A stretch of 64,000 nucleotides of DNA from Rhodospirillales bacterium. Its GTDB lineage: Bacteria > Pseudomonadota > Alphaproteobacteria > Rhodospirillales > Defluviicoccaceae. Positions 45,272 to 54,724 of this stretch are shown here, in pieces. Within the stretch, counting starts at the first letter, position 1. Every line of letters begins with the position of its first letter. The stretch spans positions 153,318-217,317 of the forward strand of contig JADJRE010000003.1 of NCBI GenBank assembly GCA_016712375.1, read 5' to 3'. The notes under the pieces were generated by a model that ran no database searches, was not told the DNA's origin, and saw nothing but the letters and a program-made list of their open reading frames with translations. A program made the translations under genes and the position numbers.

Positions 45272-46002
45272 AAAGGAGGTTATCCGCAGCCACCTTCGCT
45301 GCCGTGGTCGCCTGTCCATCGCCGGCGCACGCCGGTGGCATGCCCGTGGTCGACGCGGCGGCGAATGTCTCGCTGGCAGCGCAGCTCGCCGAAGACGTGA
45401 AGGCGACTGCCGACCGGGCGATGGACTACGCCCAGCAGGTCGCGACCTACGTCGAGTTGGTCAACACCTACGCCACCGCGGTGCAGAACACGGTCGCCAT
45501 CCCGATGGACGCGATCAACCGCGTCACGAACCTCTACGTCCGCACGCAGACGCTGGCCACTCAGGCGGCGGCGATCGCCGGCCCGGACGGCTCGATGATG
45601 CAGCGCCTCCGCATGGTTCGCTCCGTTGGCGCGCAGGGCGGCGCGCTGCCCGGCGGCGTGAAGGCCGACGCGAAGTTCTGGAACACCCAGCGCGAGAGGC
45701 AGATGGACGAAAACGCCAGGCTGCTCGGGTTGGAGAACGAGCGCCGGCTGACAATGGACGACATTCTCGGCTCCGCACAGACCAGCTCCGCAACCTCGAT
45801 CGGCCAGATGCAGGCGATCCAGGCGCAAAGCCAAGTTGTCGCTGCATCGGCGATGCAGCTTCAGGCGATGAACGATCAGCTCGCAATGATGCAGCAATAC
45901 CAGGTCGAAAACGACGCGACCGAGGCCGCTAAGGATCGGCTGTATCGGGACTGGCTCGCCGGCTCTGGCCTGCCGCCGATGTTCTCCGGACCAGGATTCT
46001 GA
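45268..46002 (+). CDS. trbJ: Conjugative transfer protein TrbJ (VirB5-like)
   Basis: A 244-residue periplasmic protein with signal peptide (LSAATFAAVVACPSPAHAGG). VVDAAANVSLAAQLAEDVKA, AQQVATYVELVNTYATAVQN and the C-terminal AMQLQAMNDQLAMMQQYQVE helices match TrbJ/VirB5, a minor pilus component. ATG 45268 overlaps the trbE stop by four bases. Confidence 0.88.
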   Translation: MKRRLSAATFAAVVACPSPAHAGGMPVVDAAANVSLAAQLAEDVKATADRAMDYAQQVATYVELVNTYATAVQNTVAIPMDAINRVTNLYVRTQTLATQAAAIAGPDGSMMQRLRMVRSVGAQGGALPGGVKADAKFWNTQRERQMDENARLLGLENERRLTMDDILGSAQTSSATSIGQMQAIQAQSQVVAASAMQLQAMNDQLAMMQQYQVENDATEAAKDRLYRDWLAGSGLPPMFSGPGF

Positions 46003-46004
46003 CC

Positions 46005-46276
46005 ATGATCAGCATCAAGATGCTCGCCATTGCGACGGCTATCGCCGCCGGCGTCGGCACCGTCGCCTACTCCGTGACGACGATCACTCTTCCCGCCCCC
46101 AGCGGCCGCCACCTCGGACCACTACCGAGGCGCTGCTCGGCGAGCTGCAGGCTGCCCGCGAGAGACAGGAGCAAATCGACAAAGCTGAACGCGAGCGCAG
46201 CGCAGTTGCCGACAAAGAATGGAAGAAGATGTTCGGCGGCGGTCACGTGTCGCCTGGATCAGGACAGGGCTTCTAA
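46005..46276 (+). CDS. Small TrbK-position protein, frameshifted
   Basis: The first frame reads MISIKMLAIATAIAAGVGTV, a signal or anchor, then TTITLPAPSG. Near 46110 the frame shifts to TTEALLGELQAARERQEQID, KAERERSAVADKEWKKMFGG and a stop at 46274. The result is a short exported protein with a charged helix, between trbJ and trbL, where TrbK (entry exclusion) lies in IncP plasmids. Sequence similarity to TrbK is not evident, so no symbol is given. Confidence 0.6.
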
Positions 46277-46279
46277 TCG

Positions 46280-47437
46280 ATGTTCCCGATAATCGACCAA
46301 ATTCCCGCCGGCTTCCGCGCCGCCGCGCACGGCTGGGAGACCGGGTTCGCGACGATCGGCATGCACCTGCTGTATCTCCTGGCGTTGCTCGGTTTCGCCT
46401 GGGAGGTAATCGTCCTCGCCCTGCAGCGCACGCCGCTGGAGGGTTACCTGCCGATGCTGGTCCGACAGGCCATTATGGTGGGCCTGTTCGTCTGGTTCAT
46501 CGACAACAGCCAGTGGATCGCCATGTCGGTGATCGACAGCTTCCGGCTCGCGGGCACGCAGGTCACCGGGTTGCCGTTCGAGTTGCACCCCAGCTCGATG
46601 CTCAACGGTGGCCTCAACCTATTCAAGGCGATCACTGCGAACATCGAGGTGTTCAGCGTCGTCAAGGCGTTGGGAACGTTCTTCATGGCGATCGTCATTC
46701 TCGCTCTATTCGCTTGGATCACGGTTCTTTACATCCTGGCGCTCGTCGAGATGTATCTGGTGGTGGCGACCATCCCGCTGTTTGTCGCCTGGGGTGGCAC
46801 GACCTGGACGCGTGGCGTCGCTCTCAACGCGCTGCGCTATCCGATCGCCGCCGGTGCCAAGCTGCTGACGCTGATGCTGATTGCCGGCGTGCTCAACCGC
46901 TTCGTCATGGATTGGGTGGCGTCGTTCGAGGCGAACACGGCCAACGACGTCGATGTCCTGTTCGGGTTCAGCCTCGTCGCCGCGGCGCTGACGCACTCGA
47001 TCCCCGCCCTGGTCGCCGGGATGATCAACGGCTCGGCTTCGACCGCAGGCCACGGCCTGATGACCGCCGTCTCGAACTTTCGAACCGGTGCCGGCATGGC
47101 CGGCAAGGGGATCGCCGCGGCGAGCGGCGCCGGCGCCCTGGTCGGCGCCGCCGGCGGCCTTGCGCTCGCTCAGCGTGCCGCTTCCGGTGCGGAGCCGGCG
47201 AGCGGCGCCCTCGACAGACTCGGGTCCGGCGCGAAGTTGGCGCTGGAGACGATGAACAACAGCTTTGCCGGCGTGGGCGGGGCGCAGACGGACAAAATGT
47301 CCGGCCGTGTCAGTTCGCACGCATCGACGACCTGGGCCGCCGCCGCCGGGATGCGCGATACGACCCGGCACCTGAGATCGGAAGCCGGTCGGCCGAAGCC
47401 GTCACCGGAAGAGGTCAGCAACACGCTCGATGGATGA
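46280..47437 (+). CDS. trbL: Conjugative transfer membrane protein TrbL (VirB6)
   Basis: 385 residues with six or so membrane helices: HLLYLLALLGFAWEVIVLAL, YLPMLVRQAIMVGLFVWFID, ALGTFFMAIVILALFAWITV and YLVVATIPLFVAWGGTTWTR are clear. The C-terminal third is Ala/Gly-rich and soluble. This is the TrbL/VirB6 inner-membrane channel component. It starts four bases after the previous stop. Confidence 0.9.
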   Translation: MFPIIDQIPAGFRAAAHGWETGFATIGMHLLYLLALLGFAWEVIVLALQRTPLEGYLPMLVRQAIMVGLFVWFIDNSQWIAMSVIDSFRLAGTQVTGLPFELHPSSMLNGGLNLFKAITANIEVFSVVKALGTFFMAIVILALFAWITVLYILALVEMYLVVATIPLFVAWGGTTWTRGVALNALRYPIAAGAKLLTLMLIAGVLNRFVMDWVASFEANTANDVDVLFGFSLVAAALTHSIPALVAGMINGSASTAGHGLMTAVSNFRTGAGMAGKGIAAASGAGALVGAAGGLALAQRAASGAEPASGALDRLGSGAKLALETMNNSFAGVGGAQTDKMSGRVSSHASTTWAAAAGMRDTTRHLRSEAGRPKPSPEEVSNTLDG

Positions 47438-47516
47438 CGCTGTTCTGCCGGCCCCGGGCGGGGCCGGCACTGCGAGCGCCATGCGTCTCGAAAGGCCCCA
47501 GCAAGGGAAAACACCG

Positions 47517-48248
47517 ATGGATGGAAATGTCTTTCGTCGGCGGCGGGGCGGCGCCGAAGTGGCGCCGGAAAGTCTCGCCACGGCCTCTCACTCCGTCGTC
47601 TTCGACCATGCCCGCAAGGATTGGAGCCTGCGGATCGCCGAAGTCGCCCGGCAGCGGAACATCGCCTGTGCCGGCACAGGCGCGGCAGTGGTGGTCGCAC
47701 TGGCCATGGCTGGCGTCGCCTGGAAAGCGGCACAGCCGCGGATCGAGACGGTCGTGGTGGAAGTGAACGGCCTGGGAGACGCCGTCGCCACGGCCGTCGC
47801 ACCGGTGGTACGGCCGATGGATCGGACTGTCGCGCGCTATCAGGTCGCCGAGTTCGTCCGCAACCTGCGCTCGGTGGTGAGCGATCCGGCCGGCGAGCGA
47901 CGCAACATCGACGCGTTGTTCTCGATGCTGGTGCAGCCGAGCCCGGCCGCGCAGCAGGTCGCCGAGTGGTTCGGCGAGGGCGACAACCGCCCGCTGGTGC
48001 GCGCGGCTCGCGAGACCGTCACCGTGGAAATCCAGCTCGTCACCGTCGTCGACTCGACATGGCGGGTCGAGTGGATCGAGACCGCTCGCGGCAAGGATGG
48101 CCGGCAAAACTACCGGCGGACCTATGTCGCTACCCTGGTGAGCGATACCACCGCGCCGACCAGCGTGGCGGCCGCGCTGGTCAACCCGACCGGCATGGTG
48201 ATCAAGGAGCTGTCGGTCAGCGAGCGCGGCGGGCGAGTCGGTGAATAG
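47517..48248 (+). CDS. trbF: Conjugative transfer protein TrbF (VirB8)
   Basis: 243 residues. I choose ATG 47517 because AAGGG precedes it by nine bases; the frame is open from 47430. A short cytoplasmic part (FDHARKDWSLRIAEVARQRN) is followed by one membrane helix (CAGTGAAVVVALAMAGVAWK). The periplasmic domain contains RYQVAEFVRNLRSVVSDPAG and WIETARGKDGRQNYRRTYVA. TrbF/VirB8 organises the inner-membrane complex. It overlaps trbG by eight bases. Confidence 0.9.
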   Translation: MDGNVFRRRRGGAEVAPESLATASHSVVFDHARKDWSLRIAEVARQRNIACAGTGAAVVVALAMAGVAWKAAQPRIETVVVEVNGLGDAVATAVAPVVRPMDRTVARYQVAEFVRNLRSVVSDPAGERRNIDALFSMLVQPSPAAQQVAEWFGEGDNRPLVRAARETVTVEIQLVTVVDSTWRVEWIETARGKDGRQNYRRTYVATLVSDTTAPTSVAAALVNPTGMVIKELSVSERGGRVGE

Positions 48249-49260
48249 TCCGGGAATCACCGTGATCGCCCTGCTTATGGCCTCCGTCGCCTTTCCGGCG
48301 GCGGCGCAGCAGGCGACCGCCACCTCGGCGGCACAGGTGACCATGCCCACCGACGGTACCCGTCCGCCAGCGCAGGGGGTGCGGGCGAACGCCACCACCC
48401 TGCCGCCCGGGCCGATCACCTTTCCGCCGGCCCTCAGTCCGGCGCCCAGGCCTCCAGCGCTACCGGCGACGGCGAAACGAGCGGTCAAGCTCGCCGGTAC
48501 CGCGCGCAACCGGCCGGCGATGCCGCGGGCCGACGCGGACGGCTATGTCCGTTTCGCCTTCGGCGCGACACAACCGACCGTCGTCTGTGCGCCGTCGCGG
48601 ATCTGCGTCGTCAGCCTCGAGGCGGGGGAAGTCATCACTGGCGGCAGGGACGCCAAGGACCTCGGCAACTTCACCCTGTCCGACACGGTGAACTGGTCGG
48701 TTACCCCGACCTTCTCCGGCGCGGGCAAGCAGCTCGTCACGCAATTGTCGATCCGGCCGACACAGCCGAACCTGCAGGCGACGCTGGTGGTGCCGACACA
48801 GCGCCGCCTATACTCGATCACGCTGCGTTCGACCAGCTCGTCGTGGATGCCGCTGGTCGCCTTCGACTATCCCGGCGATCAGCCGAAGCGTATGGCCGCT
48901 TCCTACCGGCAGCAGATCGTCGCGGCGATGGCAGCGCCCGCCGGCGGCGGGTCGATCAGCGACATCAGCTTCGGCTTCAACGTCGAGGGCGAGGCGCCCT
49001 GGCGGCCGACGGCGGTCATCACCGACGGAACACGCACCGTCATCGCCTTCCCGGCCTCGGTGTCCTCGTCCGCACTGCCGGTGCTGGTCGGCCTGGGCAA
49101 CGATGACGGGTGGTTCAGCGAGCCATCTCAGCAGGTGATCAACAGCCAGATCCTGCCCGGTAACCGGATGCTGGTCGACGGCGTGCTCTCGCGAGCCGCG
49201 CTCGTCTCCGGCGTCGGCGACGATCAGATCGCGGTGAAGATCACGCGGAGTGCCGATTGA
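48241..49260 (+). CDS. trbG: Conjugative transfer protein TrbG (VirB9)
   Basis: 339 residues from GTG 48241. The signal peptide ends near VAFPAAAQQ; a Pro-rich linker follows, then VRFAFGATQPTVVCAPSRIC, SLEAGEVITGGRDAKDLGNF, WMPLVAFDYPGDQPKRMAAS and DGWFSEPSQQVINSQILPGN. This is the periplasmic/outer-membrane core component VirB9. Two Cys residues (CAPSRIC) may bond to each other. Its stop overlaps the next gene's ATG. Confidence 0.92.
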   Translation: MNSPGITVIALLMASVAFPAAAQQATATSAAQVTMPTDGTRPPAQGVRANATTLPPGPITFPPALSPAPRPPALPATAKRAVKLAGTARNRPAMPRADADGYVRFAFGATQPTVVCAPSRICVVSLEAGEVITGGRDAKDLGNFTLSDTVNWSVTPTFSGAGKQLVTQLSIRPTQPNLQATLVVPTQRRLYSITLRSTSSSWMPLVAFDYPGDQPKRMAASYRQQIVAAMAAPAGGGSISDISFGFNVEGEAPWRPTAVITDGTRTVIAFPASVSSSALPVLVGLGNDDGWFSEPSQQVINSQILPGNRMLVDGVLSRAALVSGVGDDQIAVKITRSAD

Positions 49261-49784
49261 TGCCGGCCGGATATCTTTCGCCGCTCGCCTCGGACACCCG
49301 GGCCATGGCACCCGGCTGTCGAGCAAAGCCGGTGCAGCCCGGGCTCTCCAACGCCGGCCGACGCCCGCGTCGCCCGAGCGGCAGCTTTCGCCTTGGACCC
49401 ATCGCCGCCCTGCTGCTCGCGTCCGCCCTGGGCGCGTGCGCGACCTCCGACGGATCGTACGTCGACCCGCACGTTTCGGCCGCGGAGCCGATCATCGACA
49501 CCATCGTCGTCATCGTCACGGGCGAGCACCCGAACGGTCGTGCGGTCTGCCTGGAACCGCTGCCCGCCGATCAGGCGAGCAACGCCATCACTCCCGAGCT
49601 GGTCGAGGCCCTGCGCGCCGAAGGCTTCACCGTCGCCGAGGCCGGCGCCCCCGTCCTCCGCTATCAGGTAACCCCGCTCGAAACCGGCACCCTGCTGCGT
49701 GTCGGCTTCAACGGCGTGCTGGCCTCGGCGTTCTTTGCCGGACCGGGCGCCAGCGGCCCCCTGGTCGTGCGGAGGAGCGCATGA
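49260..49784 (+). CDS. Lipoprotein in the TrbH/VirB7 position
   Basis: 174 residues. An unusually long N-terminal extension precedes a lipoprotein signal (GPIAALLLASALGACATSDG; lipobox LGAC). The mature part has IIDTIVVIVTGEHPNGRAVC, ITPELVEALRAEGFTVAEAG and ETGTLLRVGFNGVLASAFFA, consistent with TrbH, the lipoprotein of IncP mating-pair complexes. An internal start nearer the lipobox is possible. It overlaps trbG and trbI at both ends. Confidence 0.7.
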   Translation: MPAGYLSPLASDTRAMAPGCRAKPVQPGLSNAGRRPRRPSGSFRLGPIAALLLASALGACATSDGSYVDPHVSAAEPIIDTIVVIVTGEHPNGRAVCLEPLPADQASNAITPELVEALRAEGFTVAEAGAPVLRYQVTPLETGTLLRVGFNGVLASAFFAGPGASGPLVVRRSA

Positions 49785-51001
49785 AGGGCCGCGGCACGTT
49801 CCTCTCGAAGCGGGCGATGGCAGGAATCTGTCTCGGCACCGGCGCTCTCGCCGCCGTGGCCTTCTACGGCATCTATGCGATGCCCGATCCGAAGAAGGTC
49901 GCCAGCAAGGACGTCGCCGCCACCTTCAGTCCGGCGAAGGTCCCGTCCGCCCTGATGCAGCGGCCGGTCGATCCCGCACCTACCGCTCCTGCGCCGATCG
50001 CTCCCCAGACCGAGACGCCGACGCCGGCGGCGGAGGAGCTCGAGGAACAACGACCGCCGCCCGCGGCTGCACCCTCGATCGAGGAGATGGCGCGCGCCAA
50101 CGCCGCCGCCGCGGCGTGGACCGCGTACTACGCTCAGAAGGCGGAGCTGGAGAAGAAGCGGGTCGAAGCCATCCAGGCCGGCCTCACCAGCCCGATGACA
50201 GCGAAGACGACGCCGGCAACGGCGGCTGCGGCAGGCCCAGGCGTGGGGGCTTTGGCCGCATCTGCTCAGCCATCGATCGGCGGCAGCGAGTTGACCGCCG
50301 GCCCGCAGCACCGCGGCGCGGGCGGCATCTGGGCTTCGGCCGACAGCAAGCAGGCATGGGCCGACCAGACCGGGACGAACGGCCCGGACTACGTGCCCGG
50401 CGCGCGACACGGCACCGTCTCGCCTTACCAGGTCATGGCCGGCACCGTTCTTCCCGCCGTCACCAAGGGCGGGATGATCTCCGACGCGCCCGGGCGGATC
50501 GTCGCGCAGATCTCCCAGGACGTTCACTGCAACACGCCCGCCGGCGGCCTGTGCGTGCCGCAGGGCTCGACGTTGATCCTGACCTACAACAACCGGGTCT
50601 CACAGGGCGAGTGCCGCCTCCAGGTCGCGGCCGAGCGACTGATCTTTCCCGACGCTACGTCCATGGATCTCGGCCGCCTGGTGGTCGCCGACGTCTCCGG
50701 TTACTCGGGCGTCGAGGACGAATGCCAAACCCATCTCGGCGCGCGCCTGCTGAATGCTGTGCTGTTCACCACCGTGCAGGGCGCGTTCACCCTCGGCAGC
50801 GCCGCGCTCGGGGCGAATGCGGTCAACGCCCAGGCCGTGGAGTCCGTCGCCTCGCAGGAGACGCGCGACGGGCTGCGCATCCCGCCGACGTTGCTGGTGC
50901 GTCCCGGCTACGCCATCGGCGTCATGCTGCCGAAGGACCTCGTTTTTTCGGCCCCCTACACCTTCGACGACGGCACGCAGAGCGCCGAAGACCCGAACTG
51001 A
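49781..51001 (+). CDS. trbI: Conjugative transfer protein TrbI (VirB10)
   Basis: 406 residues. One N-terminal membrane helix (MAGICLGTGALAAVAFYGIY), then a Pro-rich spacer (DPAPTAPAPIAPQTETPTPA) that crosses the periplasm, and the VirB10 beta-barrel domain: VSPYQVMAGTVLPAVTKGGM, SQDVHCNTPAGGLCVPQGST and LLVRPGYAIGVMLPKDLVF. It links inner and outer membrane parts of the channel. Last gene of the coupled trb series. Confidence 0.93.
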   Translation: MKGRGTFLSKRAMAGICLGTGALAAVAFYGIYAMPDPKKVASKDVAATFSPAKVPSALMQRPVDPAPTAPAPIAPQTETPTPAAEELEEQRPPPAAAPSIEEMARANAAAAAWTAYYAQKAELEKKRVEAIQAGLTSPMTAKTTPATAAAAGPGVGALAASAQPSIGGSELTAGPQHRGAGGIWASADSKQAWADQTGTNGPDYVPGARHGTVSPYQVMAGTVLPAVTKGGMISDAPGRIVAQISQDVHCNTPAGGLCVPQGSTLILTYNNRVSQGECRLQVAAERLIFPDATSMDLGRLVVADVSGYSGVEDECQTHLGARLLNAVLFTTVQGAFTLGSAALGANAVNAQAVESVASQETRDGLRIPPTLLVRPGYAIGVMLPKDLVFSAPYTFDDGTQSAEDPN

Positions 51002-51023
51002 ACCAGCCAGCGGGAGAAACGGC

Positions 51024-51518
51024 ATGGCAATCCAAAGCCGCATCACCAACGTCGCGGCCCGCATCCGCGACACGCTCTTGGGACCAAAGGATCAGCCCGA
51101 CAAGGCCTGGGAGAACGAGCAGCGCGAACAGGCGAAAGCCGAAATCCCCAGCGCCAACGCGCACATCGAACGGCTCGCCGACCTTCAGAACGATCCGACG
51201 ATGCAAGGCTACCTCGATCGGCCGAGCCGCGGCGAAGAAGGCAGCCGATCGGTGTTCGAGGCGAACAATCCCGGTGCGCACGCCCTGATCAACGAGTTGG
51301 CCGCCATCGCCAACGACCGGACGTTGGACGGGCCGGCGGCGAAGCGGGCGATCGACACGCTCATCACCGAGCACCAGCGGCAGACGCTGGGCATCGTCGA
51401 TCGTGGCGACGTCTATGGCATCCCCGTGCGTGACCAGCCTGGGGCGAGAAGGCAGCCGCCGGCAAAGACCCGGCAGCACAACCATCGCCGCGACGACGAT
51501 CGCGATTACGGGCGCTGA
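51024..51518 (+). CDS. Uncharacterised hydrophilic protein after trbI
   Basis: 164 residues from ATG 51024, with GGGAGA ten bases upstream. Helical and charged: NVAARIRDTLLGPKDQPDKA, SANAHIERLADLQNDPTMQG, ending in a basic His/Arg tail (QHNHRRDDDRDYGR). No signal peptide or membrane segment. Probably co-transcribed with the trb genes; function unknown. Confidence 0.6.
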   Translation: MAIQSRITNVAARIRDTLLGPKDQPDKAWENEQREQAKAEIPSANAHIERLADLQNDPTMQGYLDRPSRGEEGSRSVFEANNPGAHALINELAAIANDRTLDGPAAKRAIDTLITEHQRQTLGIVDRGDVYGIPVRDQPGARRQPPAKTRQHNHRRDDDRDYGR

Positions 51519-51546
51519 AAACCCTGCGCATGTCTGTTGGTGAACA

Positions 51547-51993
51547 TCAGCCGGCCGCCGGCCTGCCCGTCTTGCCCGCCGCGTGGAACAGCCTGAATAT
51601 CGTCCGTGGGCCGGCGCCGGCGGGCGCTCGCTCGCGCGGGTCGACGAAGCTCTCGTCCCAAGCCTGCTGCTTCTTCGCCTCGGCTGCATCCTTGCGCGAC
51701 AGCGCGCGCAGCCGGTCCCGCTCGCGGCTGTCCGCCAACGCCTTGTTCTCGATCCTCGTCCCCCAGGCCTGCATCACGAAGCAGACCACCAGGCCGCCGG
51801 CGGCGACCCCGAGGAACGAGAGCGACCGCGACAGATCGTCCAGGCCCGCCCCGGCCGGTCCAGCCCGGAAGGTCAAGACCGACAGCGGTACCGCGAAGAA
51901 CGCGATCGCACCGCAGCCGATGCCCCAGAACAGTCCGGCCACACCCACCAGGCGCACCGCCACCGCCGCCATCGTCAGCCCGAACGTCCGCAT
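51547..51993 (-). CDS. Small inner-membrane protein of unknown function
   Basis: 148 residues with two hydrophobic segments (GLFWGIGCGAIAFFAVPLSV and SFLGVAAGGLVVCFVMQAWG) and a charged C-terminal tail (ALSRKDAAEAKKQQAWDESF). It lies convergent with the trb operon, at the downstream end of the minus-strand relaxase unit. Not recognised. Confidence 0.55.
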   Translation of the reverse strand: MRTFGLTMAAVAVRLVGVAGLFWGIGCGAIAFFAVPLSVLTFRAGPAGAGLDDLSRSLSFLGVAAGGLVVCFVMQAWGTRIENKALADSRERDRLRALSRKDAAEAKKQQAWDESFVDPRERAPAGAGPRTIFRLFHAAGKTGRPAAG

Positions 51994-52014
51994 CGTGCCT
52001 GCTCCTTGCCCGCG

Positions 52015-52215
52015 CTATCGGGGCGCCCAACCCGCCGGCGGGCCGACGTGTGGCGCGCGCTCTTTCACCCGTCCGCCGAACTCCTCGACCGGCCGGCCGG
52101 CACTGTCGACCTCGATCTCGGTGACCAGCAGGGTGAAGACGCAGCGTGTCAGCATGCAGGCACAGATGGCTGCCGCACCGGTGAACACGCATTCCGGAGG
52201 AGGGGAGCAAGTCAT
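52015..52215 (-). CDS. Small Cys-rich protein of unknown function
   Basis: 66 residues: MTCSPPPECVFTGAAAICAC, then LTRCVFTLLVTEIEVDSAGR. Five Cys in the first 25 residues. AAGGA stands eight bases before ATG 52215, which supports translation. It lies between the relaxase and a membrane protein on the same strand. The 205 bases after it (52216-52420) show no gene. Confidence 0.45.
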   Translation of the reverse strand: MTCSPPPECVFTGAAAICACMLTRCVFTLLVTEIEVDSAGRPVEEFGGRVKERAPHVGPPAGWAPR

Positions 52216-52420
52216 CGCTTCTTCCTTTCAGCAGACGGTTCGATTGATCGAACCGTTGCCCGTCGGCGAGACCGGAGGGTCCGGGGGAGGTGCGCAGTCG
52301 AGGGTGACCGGGTTGCGCGCGAGCGTGGCCTTTGGCCATGCGAAGCGGGCGGCCCTGTCGCCCGGCAGAGTGCGTACCCGGGGGAGGGAGGCAGCGCCTC
52401 CCTGGCCCCCGCTGCTTCTG

Positions 52421-54195
52421 CTATCGCTCCAGCGCGAAATCATCGTCGCGCCCGCGATCCTTGCCGCGCGCTTGCCCGGCACGCTTCCTCGCCTTCGCCC
52501 GTTCGGCCTGCATTCGCTCGTCTGCCGGCTCCGTCTCACGAACCGCCGCCTCTCTTTGCTGCACCGAGCGGCTCTCCGTCGACCGCCGCTGTTCGTCCTG
52601 GCGCAGCCGCTCCAACTCCGGGTCGACGAAGCGCACGTCGGTTCCGGCCCGCCCGGCGGTGCAGGCGATGGCTGCCTTGAACTCCTCGCTGCCGTGCACC
52701 CGCAGCTCCCGGCCGAAACGCTCGCGGGCGAGTTCCAGCGCCAGCCGGCGGGCCGCCTCGGTCTCGCCGCGGACCTTCACTGTCCTGGCGGTATCGACGA
52801 CGAGTCCGCCGTCGGCGAAGCTGTAGAGGACGTGGCCGTTCGCCTGGACGGACCGCTTGGCGTGCTTCAGCAGCACGTCCCGGCCGCGCGCCGGATCGGC
52901 GCCTCGCAACTCGTCTTCCAGGCTCGCGGCTCCGCGGTCTCGCGAGAACGCAGTGCAGACAGCGCGGCGGCATCGCCTTCGCCGGCCCTGGCGCGCAGCC
53001 AGTCTTCCCACTTCTCGAGCCGATGAGCGGCTTTCAGCTTCTCCCGAGCGGCCCGCTGCTCGACGATGCGCTGGGCGTGCGCGGCGTCCCGCAGCTCACC
53101 GACGGTCTGGACGTTGCGGCGGCGTATGCGCCGTGCGCCACCGTTCAGCGCGCGTTCCTGGCGCATCCGGTCGGCGTAGAATTCGCGCAGCGCCCGCGTG
53201 TGCGCCGCCTGCCGTTCGCGCATGGCGGCGAGCTCGAGATTGCGGGCAGCCGTCGCCGCCGCGCGCTCGGCGAGGTAGCGATCGTAGAGCGCACCTTTGG
53301 CCGTCCCGGTGCTGTCGGCGGCCGGCGCTTCCCGGCCGCGCACCTGCCCGTCGGCCGCCGGCGGCCGCTCCTGGCCGCCGCGCTCGTCCCCCTGTCCCGG
53401 CGGCTGGTACGGCCCGAGCCGGTCCTCGAGGCGGTTCTTCCCCAGCTCGCGACGCACGCGCGAGGCGCGAACGTGCAGCTTCGCGTTGTCGAGCGAACCG
53501 ACCACCAGGCCGTCGCCGCGCGGCTTGATCACGAGCCCGTGCGCGGCGGCGACCCGGTGCAGCTCGTCCCAGGTCTTCGCCGCGACCAGCTCGTCGGCGA
53601 CCGTCTGCGCGCGTTCCTGCAAGCTGTCCGCGTGCGCCCGGCCGGTGCCGCGCTCGTGGTTGGTCGGTGCGAGCCCCAGCTCGCGTTCCAGCTCGGCCGC
53701 GCCCGCCATCACCTTGGCGTAGTCGTGCCGCGGCCGGTGGTTCTTCATGTCCGGCGCCGACGCGGTGGCAATGGCGACGTGCCGGTGCAGGTGTTCCTTG
53801 CTGTTGTGCGTGACGCTGATCCGCTGGCAGTCACCAAGCCCCAGCGCGTCGACGATCCGCTGTTCCGCCTGCTCGAACTGCCGAGGCGCGAGGCTCTCGC
53901 CCGGCTGCAGGCTGATGACGAAGTGATAGACCTTCGGTGCCCGGCTGCCGATGCAGCGATCGTTCGCGGCCATCGCCTCCTTGACGGCGAGGCCGACGTT
54001 GTCGGCACCATGGCTGCTGTTGGTTACGCGGACGTCGGTGACGATCTCGCCGCGGGCCGTCTGCTTGCCGAGCACGTAACTGGACAAGCGTTCCCAGGCG
54101 GCCGGATCGACGCCGCGCTCGGCGCCGACGACGTAGCGCGCGAGGTTGCCGAAGCCGGCCGCGCCCTTCGGCTCGGGAATGATTTCGACGATCAC
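52421..54195 (-). CDS. MOBP-type conjugative relaxase (TraI/VirD2-like), frameshifted
   Basis: About 590 residues. GTG 54195 begins VIVEIIPEPKGAAGFGNLAR with Tyr in ARYVVG as the likely nicking residue. VISLQPGESLAPRQFEQAEQ follows, then the metal-binding SVTHNSKEHLHRHVAIATAS (H-E-HxHRH, about residue 135). The middle has coiled-coil regions. Near 52930 the frame shifts, and the second frame continues DELRGADPARGRDVLLKHAK, YSFADGGLVVDTARTVKVRG and ends with a basic tail at 52421, a TraI-like accessory domain. It cuts oriT and leads the strand into the recipient. It overlaps the MobC-like gene by four bases. Confidence 0.85.
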
Positions 54196-54476
54196 AGCGG
54201 CGCGATCGGCGCGATGCGCGCCTCGATCCAGAGCTGGGCGGCAATGACGGGTTCCGTCTGCGGCAGCCTGCGTAGTGCCGAGAGCGCCATCGTCAGTGCA
54301 GCCACCGCCTCGGCATCGGCGATGGCCACACTCTGCCGGGCGGACGGCAATCGCCTCCCCAGCGCGGCGCTGCGCACGAACGCCGAGACATTCATCCCGC
54401 TCTCGACGGCCTTGGCTCTGATTGCAAGGCCGTCTTCTACTGCAACCCTGAGCTTGATGATCGTGTCTTTCGCCAC
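54192..54476 (-). CDS. Relaxosome accessory protein, MobC/TraJ-like
   Basis: 94 residues from GTG 54476 (GGAGGGG five bases upstream). IIKLRVAVEDGLAIRAKAVE, SGMNVSAFVRSAALGRRLPS is the ribbon-helix-helix pattern of MobC/TraJ/NikA proteins that bind oriT and guide the relaxase. It is divergent from traK across the oriT-like spacer, as traJ is in IncP plasmids. Confidence 0.8.
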   Translation of the reverse strand: MAKDTIIKLRVAVEDGLAIRAKAVESGMNVSAFVRSAALGRRLPSARQSVAIADAEAVAALTMALSALRRLPQTEPVIAAQLWIEARIAPIAPL

Positions 54477-54724
54477 CAGTCCCCTCCCTCGCAGCGTCGA
54501 GCGGCAAAGCCGCGCAGTAAGCCACTAGCTGTGGCCACACAGCATACCTTGCCATCTGCTTTTTTAGCTATAGGGCAGTAGAACTCGGTAGAAGATCGCA
54601 GACTAATGGACTTCGATACCGGCCGATAGCGGAATATACTAAAATATACCGTAACTGCATGCTGTGTAGGAATGTCTATCGAAATGTACGAGAACGTCAC
54701 GTTGCGCGCTGCAGGACTGCATCG
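54477..54724. other. Probable oriT region between mobC/traJ and traK
   Basis: A 248-base non-coding spacer between the divergent relaxosome genes, the place of oriT in RP4. ACACAGCAT (54537-54545) is repeated inverted as ATGCTGTGT (54659-54667). Between them lies an AT-rich stretch with a near-palindrome, GGAATATACTAAAATATACC (54631-54650), striking in this GC-rich plasmid. The nick site could not be identified with confidence. Confidence 0.6.

Noticed and set aside
49250..49780. An N-terminal extension of TrbI in its open frame
   Set aside because: This stretch encodes the TrbH-position lipoprotein in another frame; TrbI starts at 49781 right before its membrane helix.
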